Assembly: GCF_024509555.1 (NCBI RefSeq)
Contig: NZ_JAMWEL010000011.1
Span: forward strand, 16,450 to 80,449
DNA: 64,000 bases
Direction of reading: 5' to 3'
Origin: Streptococcus suis
Lineage (GTDB): Bacteria > Bacillota > Bacilli > Lactobacillales > Streptococcaceae
Positions 34,494 through 43,777 of the stretch are shown piece by piece (the first letter of the stretch is position 1; each line of letters begins with the position of its first letter). A program made the translations under genes and the position numbers. Under the pieces are notes generated by a model. That model was not told where the DNA came from, searched no databases, and saw nothing but the letters and a program-made list of their open reading frames with translations.

Positions 34494-35351
34494 ATGGAAA
34501 TGTGGTTTTCAGAAGTTCAAACGCCAGATGTCAAGTTATCCATTCGGACCAGCCAGCAACTCTATGCTGGCAAGAGTGAATTTCAGGACATTGCTGTGTT
34601 GGACTCGCCAGCCTTTGGTAAGATTTTGACCCTTAACGGTCGGGTTCTCTTTTCAGATGCGGACGACTTTGTTTACAACGAAATGGCCGTCCATGTGCCA
34701 ATGGCGGTCCATCCAAATCCCAAGAAAATCTTGATTTTGGGTGGCGGAGATGGCGGGGTTGCCCAGGTTCTTAGCATGTATCCTGAAATCGAACGTATTG
34801 ACGTTGTAGAGCCAGATGAACTCCTTGTGGAAGTTTGTCGTCAGTATTTCCCAGACTATGCAACTGGCTTAGAAGATGAGCGGGTCGAGGTATATTTGCA
34901 GGATGGCCTGCGTTTCTTGCGCAACTGTGAAAATGAGTATGACATCATCATCAATGATGCGACAGATCCATTTGGACATACAGAAGGGCTCTTTACTAAG
35001 GAGTTTTACGGTAATGCATACCGGGCTTTGAAGGAAGATGGGATTATGGTTTACCAACATGGTTCGCCATTTTATGACGAAGATGAGTCTGCCTTTCGTT
35101 CCATGCATCGGAAGGCGACCCAATCCTTCCCTATCAGCCGTGTTTATCAGGCCCATATTCCGACATCTGCGGCGGGCTATTGGTTATTTGGCTTTGCCTC
35201 TAAAAAATACCATCCTATAGAAGATTTTGACAAGGAAAAATGGAAAGCGCGCCAGCTTTTCACAGAATACTATACCGCTAACCTCCACATCGGAGCATTT
35301 CTCTTGCCCCGTTATGTCGAAGATATTTTAGAAGAAGAGGAGAAAAAATAA
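34494..35351 (+). CDS. speE: Spermidine synthase-like aminopropyltransferase
   Basis: This 285-aa SpeE family protein has the nucleotide loop GGGDGG at 83-88 and the catalytic-type Asp155 in IIINDATDP. Typical SpeE reads GGGDGG-x-LREV and QGESPW; here these are GGGDGGVAQV and YQHGSPF, so the polyamine pocket is changed. True SpeE uses decarboxylated SAM, yet no speD is visible in the window. The start ATG 34494 follows AAGGAGGG; longer starts lie within speA. The operon also holds a decarboxylated-SAM-independent route, so the actual donor or product needs testing. It overlaps the next gene by one base. Confidence 0.82.
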   Translation: MEMWFSEVQTPDVKLSIRTSQQLYAGKSEFQDIAVLDSPAFGKILTLNGRVLFSDADDFVYNEMAVHVPMAVHPNPKKILILGGGDGGVAQVLSMYPEIERIDVVEPDELLVEVCRQYFPDYATGLEDERVEVYLQDGLRFLRNCENEYDIIINDATDPFGHTEGLFTKEFYGNAYRALKEDGIMVYQHGSPFYDEDESAFRSMHRKATQSFPISRVYQAHIPTSAAGYWLFGFASKKYHPIEDFDKEKWKARQLFTEYYTANLHIGAFLLPRYVEDILEEEEKK

Positions 35352-36610
35352 TGAGTCGTTTGTTAGTTATTGGTTGTGGCGGAGTTGCCCAAGTTGCCAT
35401 CAGCAAGATTTGTCAGGCGGAAGATACCTTCAAGGAAGTCATGATTGCCAGCCGTACCAAGTCCAAATGTGATGACTTGAAAGCTGTTTTGGAAGGCAAA
35501 ACGTCTGTAAAAATAGAAACTGCCCAAGTGGATGCGGACAAGGTAGAAGAAGTGATTGCCTTGATTGAAAGCTACCAGCCAAAAGTTGTCTTGAACGTTG
35601 CCCTGCCTTACCAAGACTTGACCATCATGGATGCCTGCTTGGCGACAGGTGTGGACTACATCGACACAGCAAACTACGAGTGCGAGGACACCGAGGATCC
35701 AGAATGGAGGGCTATTTACGAAAAACGCTGTGCAGAAGAAGGATTTACGGCTTACTTTGACTACTCATGGCAGTGGGCTTACAAGGAGCGTTTTGAAAAA
35801 GCAGGGCTGACAGCACTTTTGGGATCCGGATTTGATCCAGGGGTGACCAGCGTATTTTCAGCCTACGCATTGAAACATTATTTCGATGAAATTCATTACA
35901 TCGACATCCTAGATTGTAACGGTGGAGACCACGGCTATCCATTTGCGACCAACTTTAACCCTGAAATCAACTTGCGTGAAGTTTCTGCCCCAGGTTCCTA
36001 CTGGGAAAATGGCAAATGGGTAGAAGTTGAAGCCATGTCTATCAAGCGAGAATATGACTTCCCAGAAGTGGGGCATAAGGATATGTACCTCCTCCACCAC
36101 GAAGAAATCGAATCGCTGGCTAAAAACATTCCAGGTGTCAAACGCATTCGTTTCTTCATGACCTTCGGCCAGTCTTACTTGACCCACATGAAGTGCTTGG
36201 AAAATGTTGGTCTCTTGCGGACTGACCCAATCAACTTTAATGGACAAGAAGTAGTGCCTATCCAATTCCTCAAAGCCCTCTTGCCTGATCCAGCCAGCCT
36301 TGGTCCACGTACCGTCGGGAAAACCAATATTGGTTGTATTTTCACAGGTGTCAAAGACGGTGTGGAGAAGACCATATACATCTACAATGTATGTGACCAC
36401 CAGGAATGTTACAAGGAAGTGGGTTCACAGGCTATTTCTTACACAACTGGTGTTCCTGCTATGATTGGAACCAAGCTTGTCATGGATGGAACTTGGAAGA
36501 AACCAGGCGTCTACAACTTGGAAGAATTGGATCCAGATCCATTCATGGACTTACTCAATCAATACGGATTGCCTTGGCAGGTAGTAGAAAATCCTGTTTT
36601 GGTGGACTAG
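35351..36610 (+). CDS. Carboxynorspermidine/carboxyspermidine synthase (saccharopine dehydrogenase-like)
   Basis: This 419-aa NAD(P)H-dependent enzyme condenses a diamine with aspartate semialdehyde and reduces the imine. The N-terminal Rossmann loop is LVIGCGGVAQVA (residues 4-15). GSGFDPGVTSVF (near 157-168) and the central GGDHGYPFATNFNPEINLREV (near 195) mark the carboxynorspermidine synthase branch rather than lysine metabolism. In related bacteria it forms carboxyspermidine from putrescine. The stop is immediately followed by the ATG of nspC. It is often labelled lys9 or saccharopine dehydrogenase. Confidence 0.9.
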   Translation: MSRLLVIGCGGVAQVAISKICQAEDTFKEVMIASRTKSKCDDLKAVLEGKTSVKIETAQVDADKVEEVIALIESYQPKVVLNVALPYQDLTIMDACLATGVDYIDTANYECEDTEDPEWRAIYEKRCAEEGFTAYFDYSWQWAYKERFEKAGLTALLGSGFDPGVTSVFSAYALKHYFDEIHYIDILDCNGGDHGYPFATNFNPEINLREVSAPGSYWENGKWVEVEAMSIKREYDFPEVGHKDMYLLHHEEIESLAKNIPGVKRIRFFMTFGQSYLTHMKCLENVGLLRTDPINFNGQEVVPIQFLKALLPDPASLGPRTVGKTNIGCIFTGVKDGVEKTIYIYNVCDHQECYKEVGSQAISYTTGVPAMIGTKLVMDGTWKKPGVYNLEELDPDPFMDLLNQYGLPWQVVENPVLVD

Positions 36611-37738
36611 ATGAGAATAGAAGAAGTCCCAACACCAGCCTATGTCATTGACGAAGCCAAGCTGGTCAACAATTTAGAAATTCTCAAGTCGGTCCAAGAG
36701 CGCACAGGCTGTAAGGTACTTTTGGCCCAAAAAGCCTTTTCCATGTATGCCACCTATCCACTAATTAGCCAATATTTGGCTGGAACCACCGCATCTGGAC
36801 TTTATGAAGCTAGACTCGGTCGTGAGGAATTTGGTGGTGAAGTCCATGTCTTTGCCCCCGCCTTTAAGGATGCAGATTTGGATGAAATCTTGGAAATTGC
36901 TGACCACATTGTCTTCAATTCAGAACGCCAACTCCGCAAGCATGCGGACAAATGTAGAGTAGCAGGAGTTAGTATTGGTTTGCGGATTAATCCAGAGTGT
37001 TCCACACAAGACGAGCATGCTCTTTACGACCCCTGTGCCCCAGGTTCTCGTTTTGGAGTGACCATTGACAAATTCAGCCCAGATTTGATTGACATGGTGG
37101 ACGGTCTGCATTTTCATACCCTTTGCGAGCAGGATGCGGATGATTTGAAAATAACTTTGGCAGCAGTCGAGGAGAAATTCGGTCCCTATCTTCACAAGCT
37201 TAAATGGCTCAATATGGGTGGTGGCCATCATGTGACCCGTGAGGGCTACCAGTTGGAAATCTTGATTGATTGTATCCAGCACATCCAAACCACCTACGGT
37301 CTGGAAGTTTATATCGAGCCAGGTGAGGCTATTGCTCTCAACGCAGGTTATCTGGTTACTGAAGTGCTGGATATTGTGGAAAATGGTATTGAAACCTTGG
37401 TCTTGGATGCCTCTGCGACCTGTCACATGCCAGACGTTTTGGAAATGCCTTATCGTCCACCGCTTCGCCATGGCTTTGAGGCTGGTGAAAAGGCCTATAC
37501 TTACCGACTGTCTTCCAATACCTGTCTGACGGGCGACATCATCGGCGACTATGCCTTTGAAAAGCCTGTGGAGATTGGTGACAAACTCTATTTTGAGGAC
37601 ATGGCCATCTATTCTTTTGTTAAAAATAATACCTTCAACGGCATCGGTCTGCCAAGTCTGGTCTTGATGGATCAGACTGGTGACTGCCGTATTATAAAGG
37701 AATTTGGCTATGAAGATTTCAAAGAGAGGTTATCATGA
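36611..37738 (+). CDS. nspC: Carboxynorspermidine decarboxylase
   Basis: This 375-aa fold-III alanine-racemase-type PLP decarboxylase removes the carboxyl from carboxy(nor)spermidine, giving spermidine or norspermidine. The PLP lysine is Lys41 (LLAQKAFS). HFHTLCEQ (near 168) and [11 protein letters not shown] (near 206-216) hold the phosphate. The C-terminal [10 protein letters not shown] (near 302) carries the substrate-binding Cys and Asp. Its start abuts the upstream stop, and its stop overlaps the aguA ATG as ATGA. Confidence 0.93.
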   Translation: MRIEEVPTPAYVIDEAKLVNNLEILKSVQERTGCKVLLAQKAFSMYATYPLISQYLAGTTASGLYEARLGREEFGGEVHVFAPAFKDADLDEILEIADHIVFNSERQLRKHADKCRVAGVSIGLRINPECSTQDEHALYDPCAPGSRFGVTIDKFSPDLIDMVDGLHFHTLCEQDADDLKITLAAVEEKFGPYLHKLKWLNMGGGHHVTREGYQLEILIDCIQHIQTTYGLEVYIEPGEAIALNAGYLVTEVLDIVENGIETLVLDASATCHMPDVLEMPYRPPLRHGFEAGEKAYTYRLSSNTCLTGDIIGDYAFEKPVEIGDKLYFEDMAIYSFVKNNTFNGIGLPSLVLMDQTGDCRIIKEFGYEDFKERLS

Positions 37739-39012
37739 AACGTTACTTCAAAATTAGTGAGACTCCATTGAAATTAGTGCGTTATGTAAATGGATTGACA
37801 GAGCAATTTACTGAGAATGAAGGATGGTTTGAACAAGAACCATGGTATCATAGAATATTTTTTAGTGATTTTATGGATTATGAAGAAATCACAGAAGAGG
37901 AATGTTTACGACTGACTTTACCAAAGAAATTGGGTTATAGTATGCCTGCTGAGTATGAGCCCCATCATGGCACGCTCATGGTGTGGCCGACTCGTCCAGG
38001 GTCCTGGCCCTTTGATGGTCAGGGGGCAAAAAAAGCCTTCAGCCAGGTCATCAAAACTATCGCTGAAAGTGAGCAGGTCTATCTTTTGGTGGACGAGGCA
38101 CATCGTGAGGAGGCCCAATCCATGCTGGGTGATGGTGTTACCTATCTGGACATCCCCACCAACGACGCTTGGGCGCGTGATACAGGTCCGACGGTTTTGG
38201 TCCATGAAAATGGCAGAGCTTTGTCTGTTGATTGGGCCTTTAACGCTTGGGGCGGAAGCTATGATGGTCTTTATCAGGACTATGAGGCAGATGATCAGGT
38301 GGCTAGTCGCTTTAGTCAGGTCATCGGTCTACCAGTCCATGATGCCCATCCCTTTGTTCTAGAAGGAGGGGCTATTCATAGCGACGGTGAAGGAACCATC
38401 TTGGTGACTGAATCTTGCCTGCTCAGTCCAGGCCGCAATCCCCATTTGACCAAGGACCAGATTGAGCAAGTGCTTCTAGATACTCTCGGAGCTGAAAAGG
38501 TCCTCTGGTTGCCTTATGGTATCTTCAATGATGAAACCAATGAACACGTAGACAATGTTGCGGCCTTTGTTGGCCCAGCTGAGATAGTTTTAGCCTGGAC
38601 AGATGATGAGTCAGATCCCCAATATGCCATGTCCAAGGCTGATTTGGACTACTTGGAAAAGCAAGTGGATGCAAAGGGTAGAAAGTTGACCGTCCACAAA
38701 CTGCCTATTCCCAAACATCCTATTTTGGTGACAGAAGAGGATTTGCCAGGCTATGTTTATGAAGCGGGGGAAGAAGAACGAACAGCAGGCGAACGCTTGG
38801 CGGCTTCCTATGTGAATTTTTACGTCAGCAACGGCGCGGTTCTGGTACCTCAGTTTGATGACGAGCATGATGCGCAGGCACTTAATCTTCTAGCGCAGCT
38901 TTTTCCTACTAGAAAAGTCGTCGGCATACCAGCCCGTGACATCCTGCTTGGGGGTGGGAATATTCACTGTATCACCCAGCAGATTCCCCGATTTAGAAAG
39001 GAAAACAAATGA
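37735..39012 (+). CDS. aguA: Agmatine deiminase with extra N-terminal domain
   Basis: This enzyme hydrolyses agmatine to N-carbamoylputrescine and ammonia. From about residue 64 it follows the family: [25 protein letters not shown], then [11 protein letters not shown] (near 142), NAWGG (near 170), HVDN (His near 268) and the nucleophile Cys412 in [11 protein letters not shown]. Residues 1-60 are extra and acidic with many aromatics ([15 protein letters not shown]...[10 protein letters not shown]). They resemble a small stand-alone Firmicutes domain. The ATGA overlap with nspC and the ribosome site support the long form of 425 aa; family members are usually about 360-370 aa. Confidence 0.93.
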   Translation: MKRYFKISETPLKLVRYVNGLTEQFTENEGWFEQEPWYHRIFFSDFMDYEEITEEECLRLTLPKKLGYSMPAEYEPHHGTLMVWPTRPGSWPFDGQGAKKAFSQVIKTIAESEQVYLLVDEAHREEAQSMLGDGVTYLDIPTNDAWARDTGPTVLVHENGRALSVDWAFNAWGGSYDGLYQDYEADDQVASRFSQVIGLPVHDAHPFVLEGGAIHSDGEGTILVTESCLLSPGRNPHLTKDQIEQVLLDTLGAEKVLWLPYGIFNDETNEHVDNVAAFVGPAEIVLAWTDDESDPQYAMSKADLDYLEKQVDAKGRKLTVHKLPIPKHPILVTEEDLPGYVYEAGEEERTAGERLAASYVNFYVSNGAVLVPQFDDEHDAQALNLLAQLFPTRKVVGIPARDILLGGGNIHCITQQIPRFRKENK

Positions 39013-39884
39013 GAAATGTTACTGTAGCAGCTGTCCAGATGCAATGCAGTCATGTTTTAGCTGAAAATCTGGCAACTGCAGAGCATTTGGTCAGACAGGC
39101 TGCTGGTCAGGGAGCGCAGATTATTCTCCTGCCTGAACTCTTTGAGCGTCCTTATTTTTGTCAGGAACGCCAATATGATTACTATAACTATGCCAAATCA
39201 GTAGAAGAGAATGATGCTATTCAGCACTTTATTCCTATAGCCAAAGAGTTGCAGGTGGTCTTGCCTATTTCCTTCTATGAAAAAGATGGAAATAGCCTGT
39301 ATAACTCGATTGCAGTTATTGATGCGGATGGGACAGTTTTGGGAGTTTACCGCAAGACCCATATTCCTGACGACCATTATTATCAGGAGAAGTTTTACTT
39401 CACACCTGGCAACACTGGTTTCAAGGTTTGGGAGACTCGTTATGCCAAGATTGGGATTGGCATCTGTTGGGACCAATGGTTCCCAGAAACTGCTCGTTGT
39501 CTAGCTCTGAATGGGGCAGAATTGCTCTTTTATCCAACCGCCATTGGTTCAGAACCGATTTTGGATACAGATAGCCAAGGACATTGGCAACGAACTATGC
39601 AGGGCCATGCGGCAGCCAATATTACCCCGGTCATTGCAGCCAATCGGATTGGCTTGGAAGAAGTACAACCTTCCGTTGAAAATGGAGGACAGTCTTCTAG
39701 TCTGCGTTTTTATGGTTCATCCTTTATGACAGATGAAACAGGTGAAGTGATTGAAAAAGCGGGACGCGAAGATGAAGCAGTCTTGCTAGCTACTTATGAC
39801 TTGGATAAGGGTGCACGTGAACGCCTAAACTGGGGACTCTTTAGGGATCGTCGACCGTATATGTATCAGAAAATTTCGGAATAA
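39009..39884 (+). CDS. aguB: N-carbamoylputrescine amidase
   Basis: This 291-aa nitrilase-superfamily enzyme converts N-carbamoylputrescine to putrescine, carbon dioxide and ammonia. The catalytic triad is visible: Glu43 ([11 protein letters not shown]), Lys116 (YRKTHIPD) and Cys153 ([10 protein letters not shown]). The ATGA overlap with aguA and a terminator 4 bases after its stop make it the last gene of the operon. Together with SpeA and AguA it completes arginine to putrescine. Confidence 0.96.
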   Translation: MRNVTVAAVQMQCSHVLAENLATAEHLVRQAAGQGAQIILLPELFERPYFCQERQYDYYNYAKSVEENDAIQHFIPIAKELQVVLPISFYEKDGNSLYNSIAVIDADGTVLGVYRKTHIPDDHYYQEKFYFTPGNTGFKVWETRYAKIGIGICWDQWFPETARCLALNGAELLFYPTAIGSEPILDTDSQGHWQRTMQGHAAANITPVIAANRIGLEEVQPSVENGGQSSSLRFYGSSFMTDETGEVIEKAGREDEAVLLATYDLDKGARERLNWGLFRDRRPYMYQKISE

Positions 39885-39887
39885 ACA

Positions 39888-39918
39888 AAACAACCTTGTC
39901 AGAAGATAAGGTTGTTTG
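39888..39918. terminator. Bidirectional terminator after aguB
   Basis: AAACAACCTT and AAGGTTGTTT pair around a ten-base loop. It lies between two convergent genes and has T-rich tails on both strands. Confidence 0.85.
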
Positions 39919-39923
39919 TACTA

Positions 39924-40517
39924 TTATTTGAGGAATTGTTGTAAAAATTGACTTCCATAGATCCAAAAGAAACTATAGGCAACGATGGAAAATGGACGAC
40001 AGAGAAGTGTAATGGTGATAAATTTTCGATAACTCATGCTAGTTAATCCTGTAATCATGACAACAATATCAGCAGGAGATATAGGTGAGAGCATGCAAAG
40101 TATGAAGAAAATTTCATAACCACGTTTATTATCTATTTTACTCTCATATTTGAAAAAAGTTTCTTCACTCATAAACAGTAAACAGAATTTTTTTCCATAA
40201 CGACGAGCCAACCAGAAGAGAATAATACTACCGACGGATATGCCAACATAATTCAAGAAAAATCCCCACCAGAAATTGAAAACAAGAAATCCAACGACGG
40301 TAGTGACCCCGCCTGGTATGATTGGGAAAATAACTTGAATAATTTGTAGGATTAGGAAAAACAAGCTACCAAAGGCACCTTGATGTTTAATCCAATCGGA
40401 CAAGACATTCTGATCGTTTAAAATGCCAATCTTATATAACCAAAATAGAAAAATAAATGTCCCTATCAGTGTAATAATACTCAATACTTGAATTGCTTTT
40501 TGCCAGAATTTATACAT
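39924..40517 (-). CDS. TVP38/TMEM64 (DedA-superfamily) membrane protein
   Basis: This 197-aa protein has five or six hydrophobic segments and the SNARE-associated/VTT signature. That signature is the re-entrant part FPIIPGGVTTVVGFLVF (about residues 65-81) and SPISPADIVVMITGLTSMSYRKF (near 146-168). Such proteins are thought to move lipids such as undecaprenyl phosphate between membrane leaflets; the substrate here is unknown. The ATG 40517 lies six bases after TGGTACAAT on the minus strand with no ribosome site, suggesting a leaderless mRNA. Confidence 0.88.
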   Translation of the reverse strand: MYKFWQKAIQVLSIITLIGTFIFLFWLYKIGILNDQNVLSDWIKHQGAFGSLFFLILQIIQVIFPIIPGGVTTVVGFLVFNFWWGFFLNYVGISVGSIILFWLARRYGKKFCLLFMSEETFFKYESKIDNKRGYEIFFILCMLSPISPADIVVMITGLTSMSYRKFITITLLCRPFSIVAYSFFWIYGSQFLQQFLK

Positions 40518-40523
40518 AATTAT

Positions 40524-40532
40524 ATTGTACCA
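40524..40532 (-). promoter_or_regulatory. Extended -10 promoter of the DedA-like gene
   Basis: TGGTACAAT on the minus strand, six bases (ATAATT), then ATG. This arrangement is the same as at 539-556. Confidence 0.5.
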
Positions 40533-40578
40533 TATTTCAAAAAATTTTAAAATTGTAAGGAAATTGTAAAAAATAGTT

Positions 40579-40607
40579 TTGCTTTTTGTGAAAAAATCTG
40601 CTATAAT
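40579..40607 (+). promoter_or_regulatory. Promoter of ssrA
   Basis: TTGCTT (40579-40584), 17 bp, then TATAAT (40602-40607), with an upstream TG. Transcription should start near 40614, leaving a 14-nt leader to be trimmed from the precursor. Confidence 0.75.
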
Positions 40608-40627
40608 AATTTTCGTATCAAACCTAA

Positions 40628-40972
40628 GGGGTTGTTACGGATTCGACAGGCATTATGAGGCTTGTTCTGCAACTCATCGGCAGATGTAAAAATGCCAGTT
40701 AAATATAACTGCAAAAAATACAAACACTTACGCATTAGCAGCTTAATAACCTGCCTGCGTGACCATTCGCGAATTGCTTGTGTTTGCTGATTGGTCTTAA
40801 AATAGCAAGCTACGTTGGGATTGAGTCAGGCAGTTCCAAAAGAGATTTACTGACTCGCTTGGTCTAGGTTTGAGTTATGTATCGATTTCAAGTTAAAGCA
40901 AGACATAACCTATGGTTGTAGACGAATAAGTTAGCAGGTGTTTGGACGTGGGTTCGACTCCCACCAGCTCCA
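40628..40972 (+). ncRNA. ssrA: tmRNA
   Basis: The 5' end GGGGTTGTTACGGATTCGAC and the 3' end GGGTTCGACTCCCACCAGCT CCA-region pair as the tRNA-like acceptor stem (GGGGTTG with CAGCTCC). The tag frame runs from GCA 40711 to TAA 40744-40746 and encodes AKNTNTYALAA. tmRNA rescues stalled ribosomes and marks the broken protein for degradation. The 3' terminal CCA is not encoded after the discriminator base. A tRNA-Ser gene follows five bases later. Confidence 0.97.
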
Positions 40973-40977
40973 TATAT

Positions 40978-41065
40978 GGAAGATTACTCAAGAGGCTCAA
41001 GAGGCCGTGTTGGAAACGCGGTAGGCGTGTAACAGCGTGCGTGGGTTCGAATCCCATGTCTTCCG
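40978..41065 (+). tRNA. tRNA-Ser (GGA anticodon)
   Basis: An 88-base class II tRNA with acceptor stem GGAAGAT/GTCTTCC and anticodon loop TTGGAAA (anticodon GGA, reading UCC and UCU). It has a long variable arm as expected for serine, and a T loop GGTTCGAATCC. CCA is not encoded. It is probably co-transcribed with ssrA, since the spacer is only five bases. Confidence 0.96.
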
Positions 41066-41071
41066 TATTGC

Positions 41072-41098
41072 AAGAACGATGAAAATCGTTCTTTTTTT
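41072..41098 (+). terminator. Terminator after ssrA-tRNA-Ser
   Basis: AAGAACGAT-gaaa-ATCGTTCTTTTTTT. Confidence 0.92.
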
Positions 41099-41153
41099 CT
41101 TGCGTAAAAGAATAATGGATAGTTGATAAAGTTCATTTTCTGTCAAAAATATC

Positions 41154-41181
41154 TTGTGTTTTGTCTAAAATGTGGTATGAT
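41154..41181 (+). promoter_or_regulatory. Promoter of add
   Basis: TTGTGT, 16 bp, then TATGAT with upstream TG (TGGTATGAT). Confidence 0.6.
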
Positions 41182-41215
41182 AGTTAACAATATACTTACG
41201 AAAGAGGGATTGTTA

Positions 41216-42223
41216 ATGTTGAATGTACAAGAATTAGCCAAGACAGAATTGCATTGCCATTTGGATGGTTCCCTATCTTTATCGGTAATTCGACAACTTG
41301 CCCAACTGGCAGAAATTTCCATTCCAGACAAGGATGAGGAACTCAGAAAATTGGTCAGTATCGAAGGCAAGGTTGATAGCCTGATGACATACTTGAAAAC
41401 TTTTGACTTTATCCGTCCACTCTTACAAACCCCAGAAGCATTGGAATTAGCAACCTCCGATGTTCTAGGTCAAGCATCAGAGGATGGAGTCCTCTATATT
41501 GAACTTCGTTTTGCACCAGAATTATCAACTGACAAGGGTTTGACTATCCTGGAAGCTGTGAATGCAGTCTTGAGTGGGATGGAAAAGGCTCAGAAGGAAT
41601 TTGGTATAGTTGCCAAGCTCTTGGTCTGTGGCTTGAAACAAACTGATCCAAGTCAGACCAGAGAAATCTTTTCTGCTATTGCCGATCTGGCACTGAAAGG
41701 ATTGGTTGGCTTTGATTTTGCTGGAAACGAGGCAGACTACCCAACTCATGAGCTGGCAGAGTTGATTGACTACACACAATCTCTAGGCTATCCCATGACA
41801 TTCCATGCTGGTGAGTGTGGTTGCGTGACCAATGTAGCCCAAGCTCTGGCTTTGGGTATCAAGCGGATTGGCCACGGAACGGCTCTTAGTGGTCAAACTG
41901 AGGCTATTCAGGCTTTTGTCAATAGCGGAGCAACGCTTGAGATGTGTCTGACTTCAAATCTCCAGACCGGAGCTGCTCAAACTCTAGCAGACTTCCCTTA
42001 TGAACAGCTGGTTCAAGCAGGAGCAAAGATTACCATCAATACTGATAATCGAACGGTTTCTAATACAAACCTAAATAAAGAATATCAGCTATTTGTAGAG
42101 TATTTTGGAACGACCAAGGAAGAATTTTATCAATTCAACAGAAATGCTATTCAAGCAAGCTTTGCCAGTGAAGAAGAAAAGGCGAACTTACTTGATGTCC
42201 TAGCTCAAAAGTATAATTTGTAA
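41216..42223 (+). CDS. add: Adenosine deaminase
   Basis: This 335-aa zinc enzyme deaminates adenosine to inosine. The metal ligands are in TELHCHLDGS (near residues 9-18), the catalytic region is FHAGE (near 195), GHG (near 220) and NTDNR (near 280). I chose ATG 41216, which gives MLNVQELAKTELHCHLDG; the upstream in-frame stretch contains the promoter. The ribosome site AAAGAGGGA precedes it. It is a single gene ending at a two-way terminator. Confidence 0.95.
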   Translation: MLNVQELAKTELHCHLDGSLSLSVIRQLAQLAEISIPDKDEELRKLVSIEGKVDSLMTYLKTFDFIRPLLQTPEALELATSDVLGQASEDGVLYIELRFAPELSTDKGLTILEAVNAVLSGMEKAQKEFGIVAKLLVCGLKQTDPSQTREIFSAIADLALKGLVGFDFAGNEADYPTHELAELIDYTQSLGYPMTFHAGECGCVTNVAQALALGIKRIGHGTALSGQTEAIQAFVNSGATLEMCLTSNLQTGAAQTLADFPYEQLVQAGAKITINTDNRTVSNTNLNKEYQLFVEYFGTTKEEFYQFNRNAIQASFASEEEKANLLDVLAQKYNL

Positions 42224-42227
42224 AAAG

Positions 42228-42269
42228 AAAGCTCTAGGCCATGTCATAAGGACAGGCAAAGAGCTTTTT
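42228..42269. terminator. Bidirectional terminator between add and the ABC permease
   Basis: AAAGCTCT and AGAGCTTTTT close an inner stem (GCC-at-GTC...GAC-a-GGC). Confidence 0.8.
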
Positions 42270-42270
42270 C

Positions 42271-43053
42271 TTATTGCAAATTTAATTTCTTGGTCATGAT
42301 AAAGTGTGTACCAAAATAGTAGGCAAAGGCCAGAATGATATTGATCAAGGCCAAGATAGGACTTGGGTATAATGGTTGTGCTGCATTATAAAGGTTCTCA
42401 AGGTTGTTGGTAAAAACAAGAGTTCCAAACACACCGAGAACAATTGAAATGCCGATATAGGTTAAAATGGCAAACAGTAGACGGTGGTCTTTAAACAGTT
42501 GACCAACAGAGATGGAGAAGTAGATCAGCAAGATTCCCATTGTTGACTCGATAAGTGAATAAAATAAATGAGCAAAAATCACAGACCAGTCTAATGCTTG
42601 TACAACAGTATGCAATTCAGGAATCATGATTTCCTCAGTTCCGAGCATGAGCACCGCTAAAACAATCCCGATAGAAAGAATAATGGTAACTCCTGCTAAA
42701 AAGTACCAAACTAAAGATGCCAAGAGTTTACTTAAAATAATATGGTGGCTGGAGACAGGTAAGGTCATGGTCAAATAGCCCTGACGACCATAGACATTTT
42801 TTCTAAATCGGTTAATAACCATGAAAAAGGTAGATAGCCCAAGTGCTGCAATTAAGATACCGAAGGTCATTGAGAATGTACCGAAAAGGACCATTTCAGC
42901 ACCGCCAGGTTCTGTGGTTCCAGCTTGTGCCCGTAAGGTCAAAGCTTGTAACCAGAATCCAAGTATTGCAGACAGGACCAATGCCCCGGCATAAATTCCT
43001 AAATACCATTTCCCAACAGATTGAAATTCATATTTGAGTAATTTCTTAAACAT
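42271..43053 (-). CDS. ABC-2-type transporter permease
   Basis: This 260-aa membrane protein has about six hydrophobic segments, starting MFKKLLKYEFQSVGKWYLGIYAGALVLSAI, the usual opening of ABC-2 permeases encoded beside YtrB-type ATPases. It lies 16 bases after the ATPase gene and third in an operon behind a GntR regulator. The likely role is export of an envelope-active compound or resistance to one. The substrate is unknown. Confidence 0.85.
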   Translation of the reverse strand: MFKKLLKYEFQSVGKWYLGIYAGALVLSAILGFWLQALTLRAQAGTTEPGGAEMVLFGTFSMTFGILIAALGLSTFFMVINRFRKNVYGRQGYLTMTLPVSSHHIILSKLLASLVWYFLAGVTIILSIGIVLAVLMLGTEEIMIPELHTVVQALDWSVIFAHLFYSLIESTMGILLIYFSISVGQLFKDHRLLFAILTYIGISIVLGVFGTLVFTNNLENLYNAAQPLYPSPILALINIILAFAYYFGTHFIMTKKLNLQ

Positions 43054-43069
43054 AGCAATCTCCTTCTAA

Positions 43070-43777
43070 CTAAGCCTTAAAGTCTTGGCGGAAGAGTTCG
43101 TCAATAGACTCGCCACTTTCAATACGAAGGTCATCCACATTTTCATGGCGAATAACGCTACCATATTGAAGGAAAATTACTTCGTCCAAAATCTGTTCAA
43201 CATCTGAAATCAAATGAGTGGAAATAATAACAGAAGCAGTAGGCGAATAGTTGTTGACGATGGTTTTTAAAATATAATCACGAGCAGCAGGGTCAACACC
43301 ACCAATTGGCTCATCCAAGACATAGAGTTGTGCCTGACGGCTCATTACCAAGATCAGCTGAACCTTTTCCTTGTTCCCTTTTGACAGGTGTTTCATGCGG
43401 CTGTTCAAATCAATTCCCAAATCTTGTAAGAGATGAAGAGCTCGTTCTTTATCGAAGTCCGCATAGAAATCTGTAAAGAAGGTGATAGCATCAGAAACCT
43501 TCATGCTTTCATCAAGATAGGTCGTATCTGGCAAATAGGATACGATTGCCTTGGTTTCAGGTGAAGGAGTGCGACCGTTGATAAGGACTTGACCATACTC
43601 AGGTTGCAATAGTCCATTGATGAGTTTGACTAACGTCGTCTTACCAGAACCATTTGGTCCCAAAAGTCCAATAATCTTACCAGCAGTCAATTTCAAGTTA
43701 ACATTGTTGAGAGCCACAGCTCCGCCATAGGATTTTGAAACCTGTTGTAATTCGACCAGGGTATATGCGTTATTCAT
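43070..43777 (-). CDS. ABC transporter ATP-binding protein (YtrB-like)
   Basis: This 235-aa single ABC ATPase carries Walker A GPNGSGKTT near residue 40 and LSKGNKEKVQ as a variant signature (near 134). Walker B is LYVLDEPIGGVDPAARDY, and the switch His is in STHLISDVEQ. The LSKGN signature and the neighbours (GntR regulator upstream, ABC-2 permease downstream) match YtrB/BcrA-type transporters. Its start overlaps the regulator stop by eight bases. Confidence 0.9.
   Translation of the reverse strand: MNNAYTLVELQQVSKSYGGAVALNNVNLKLTAGKIIGLLGPNGSGKTTLVKLINGLLQPEYGQVLINGRTPSPETKAIVSYLPDTTYLDESMKVSDAITFFTDFYADFDKERALHLLQDLGIDLNSRMKHLSKGNKEKVQLILVMSRQAQLYVLDEPIGGVDPAARDYILKTIVNNYSPTASVIISTHLISDVEQILDEVIFLQYGSVIRHENVDDLRIESGESIDELFRQDFKA

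Noticed and set aside
35909..36400. 163-residue minus-strand frame inside the carboxynorspermidine synthase gene
   Set aside because: Antisense shadow of a clear gene. Similar long shadows at 36920-37471 and 23921-24409 were dropped for the same reason.
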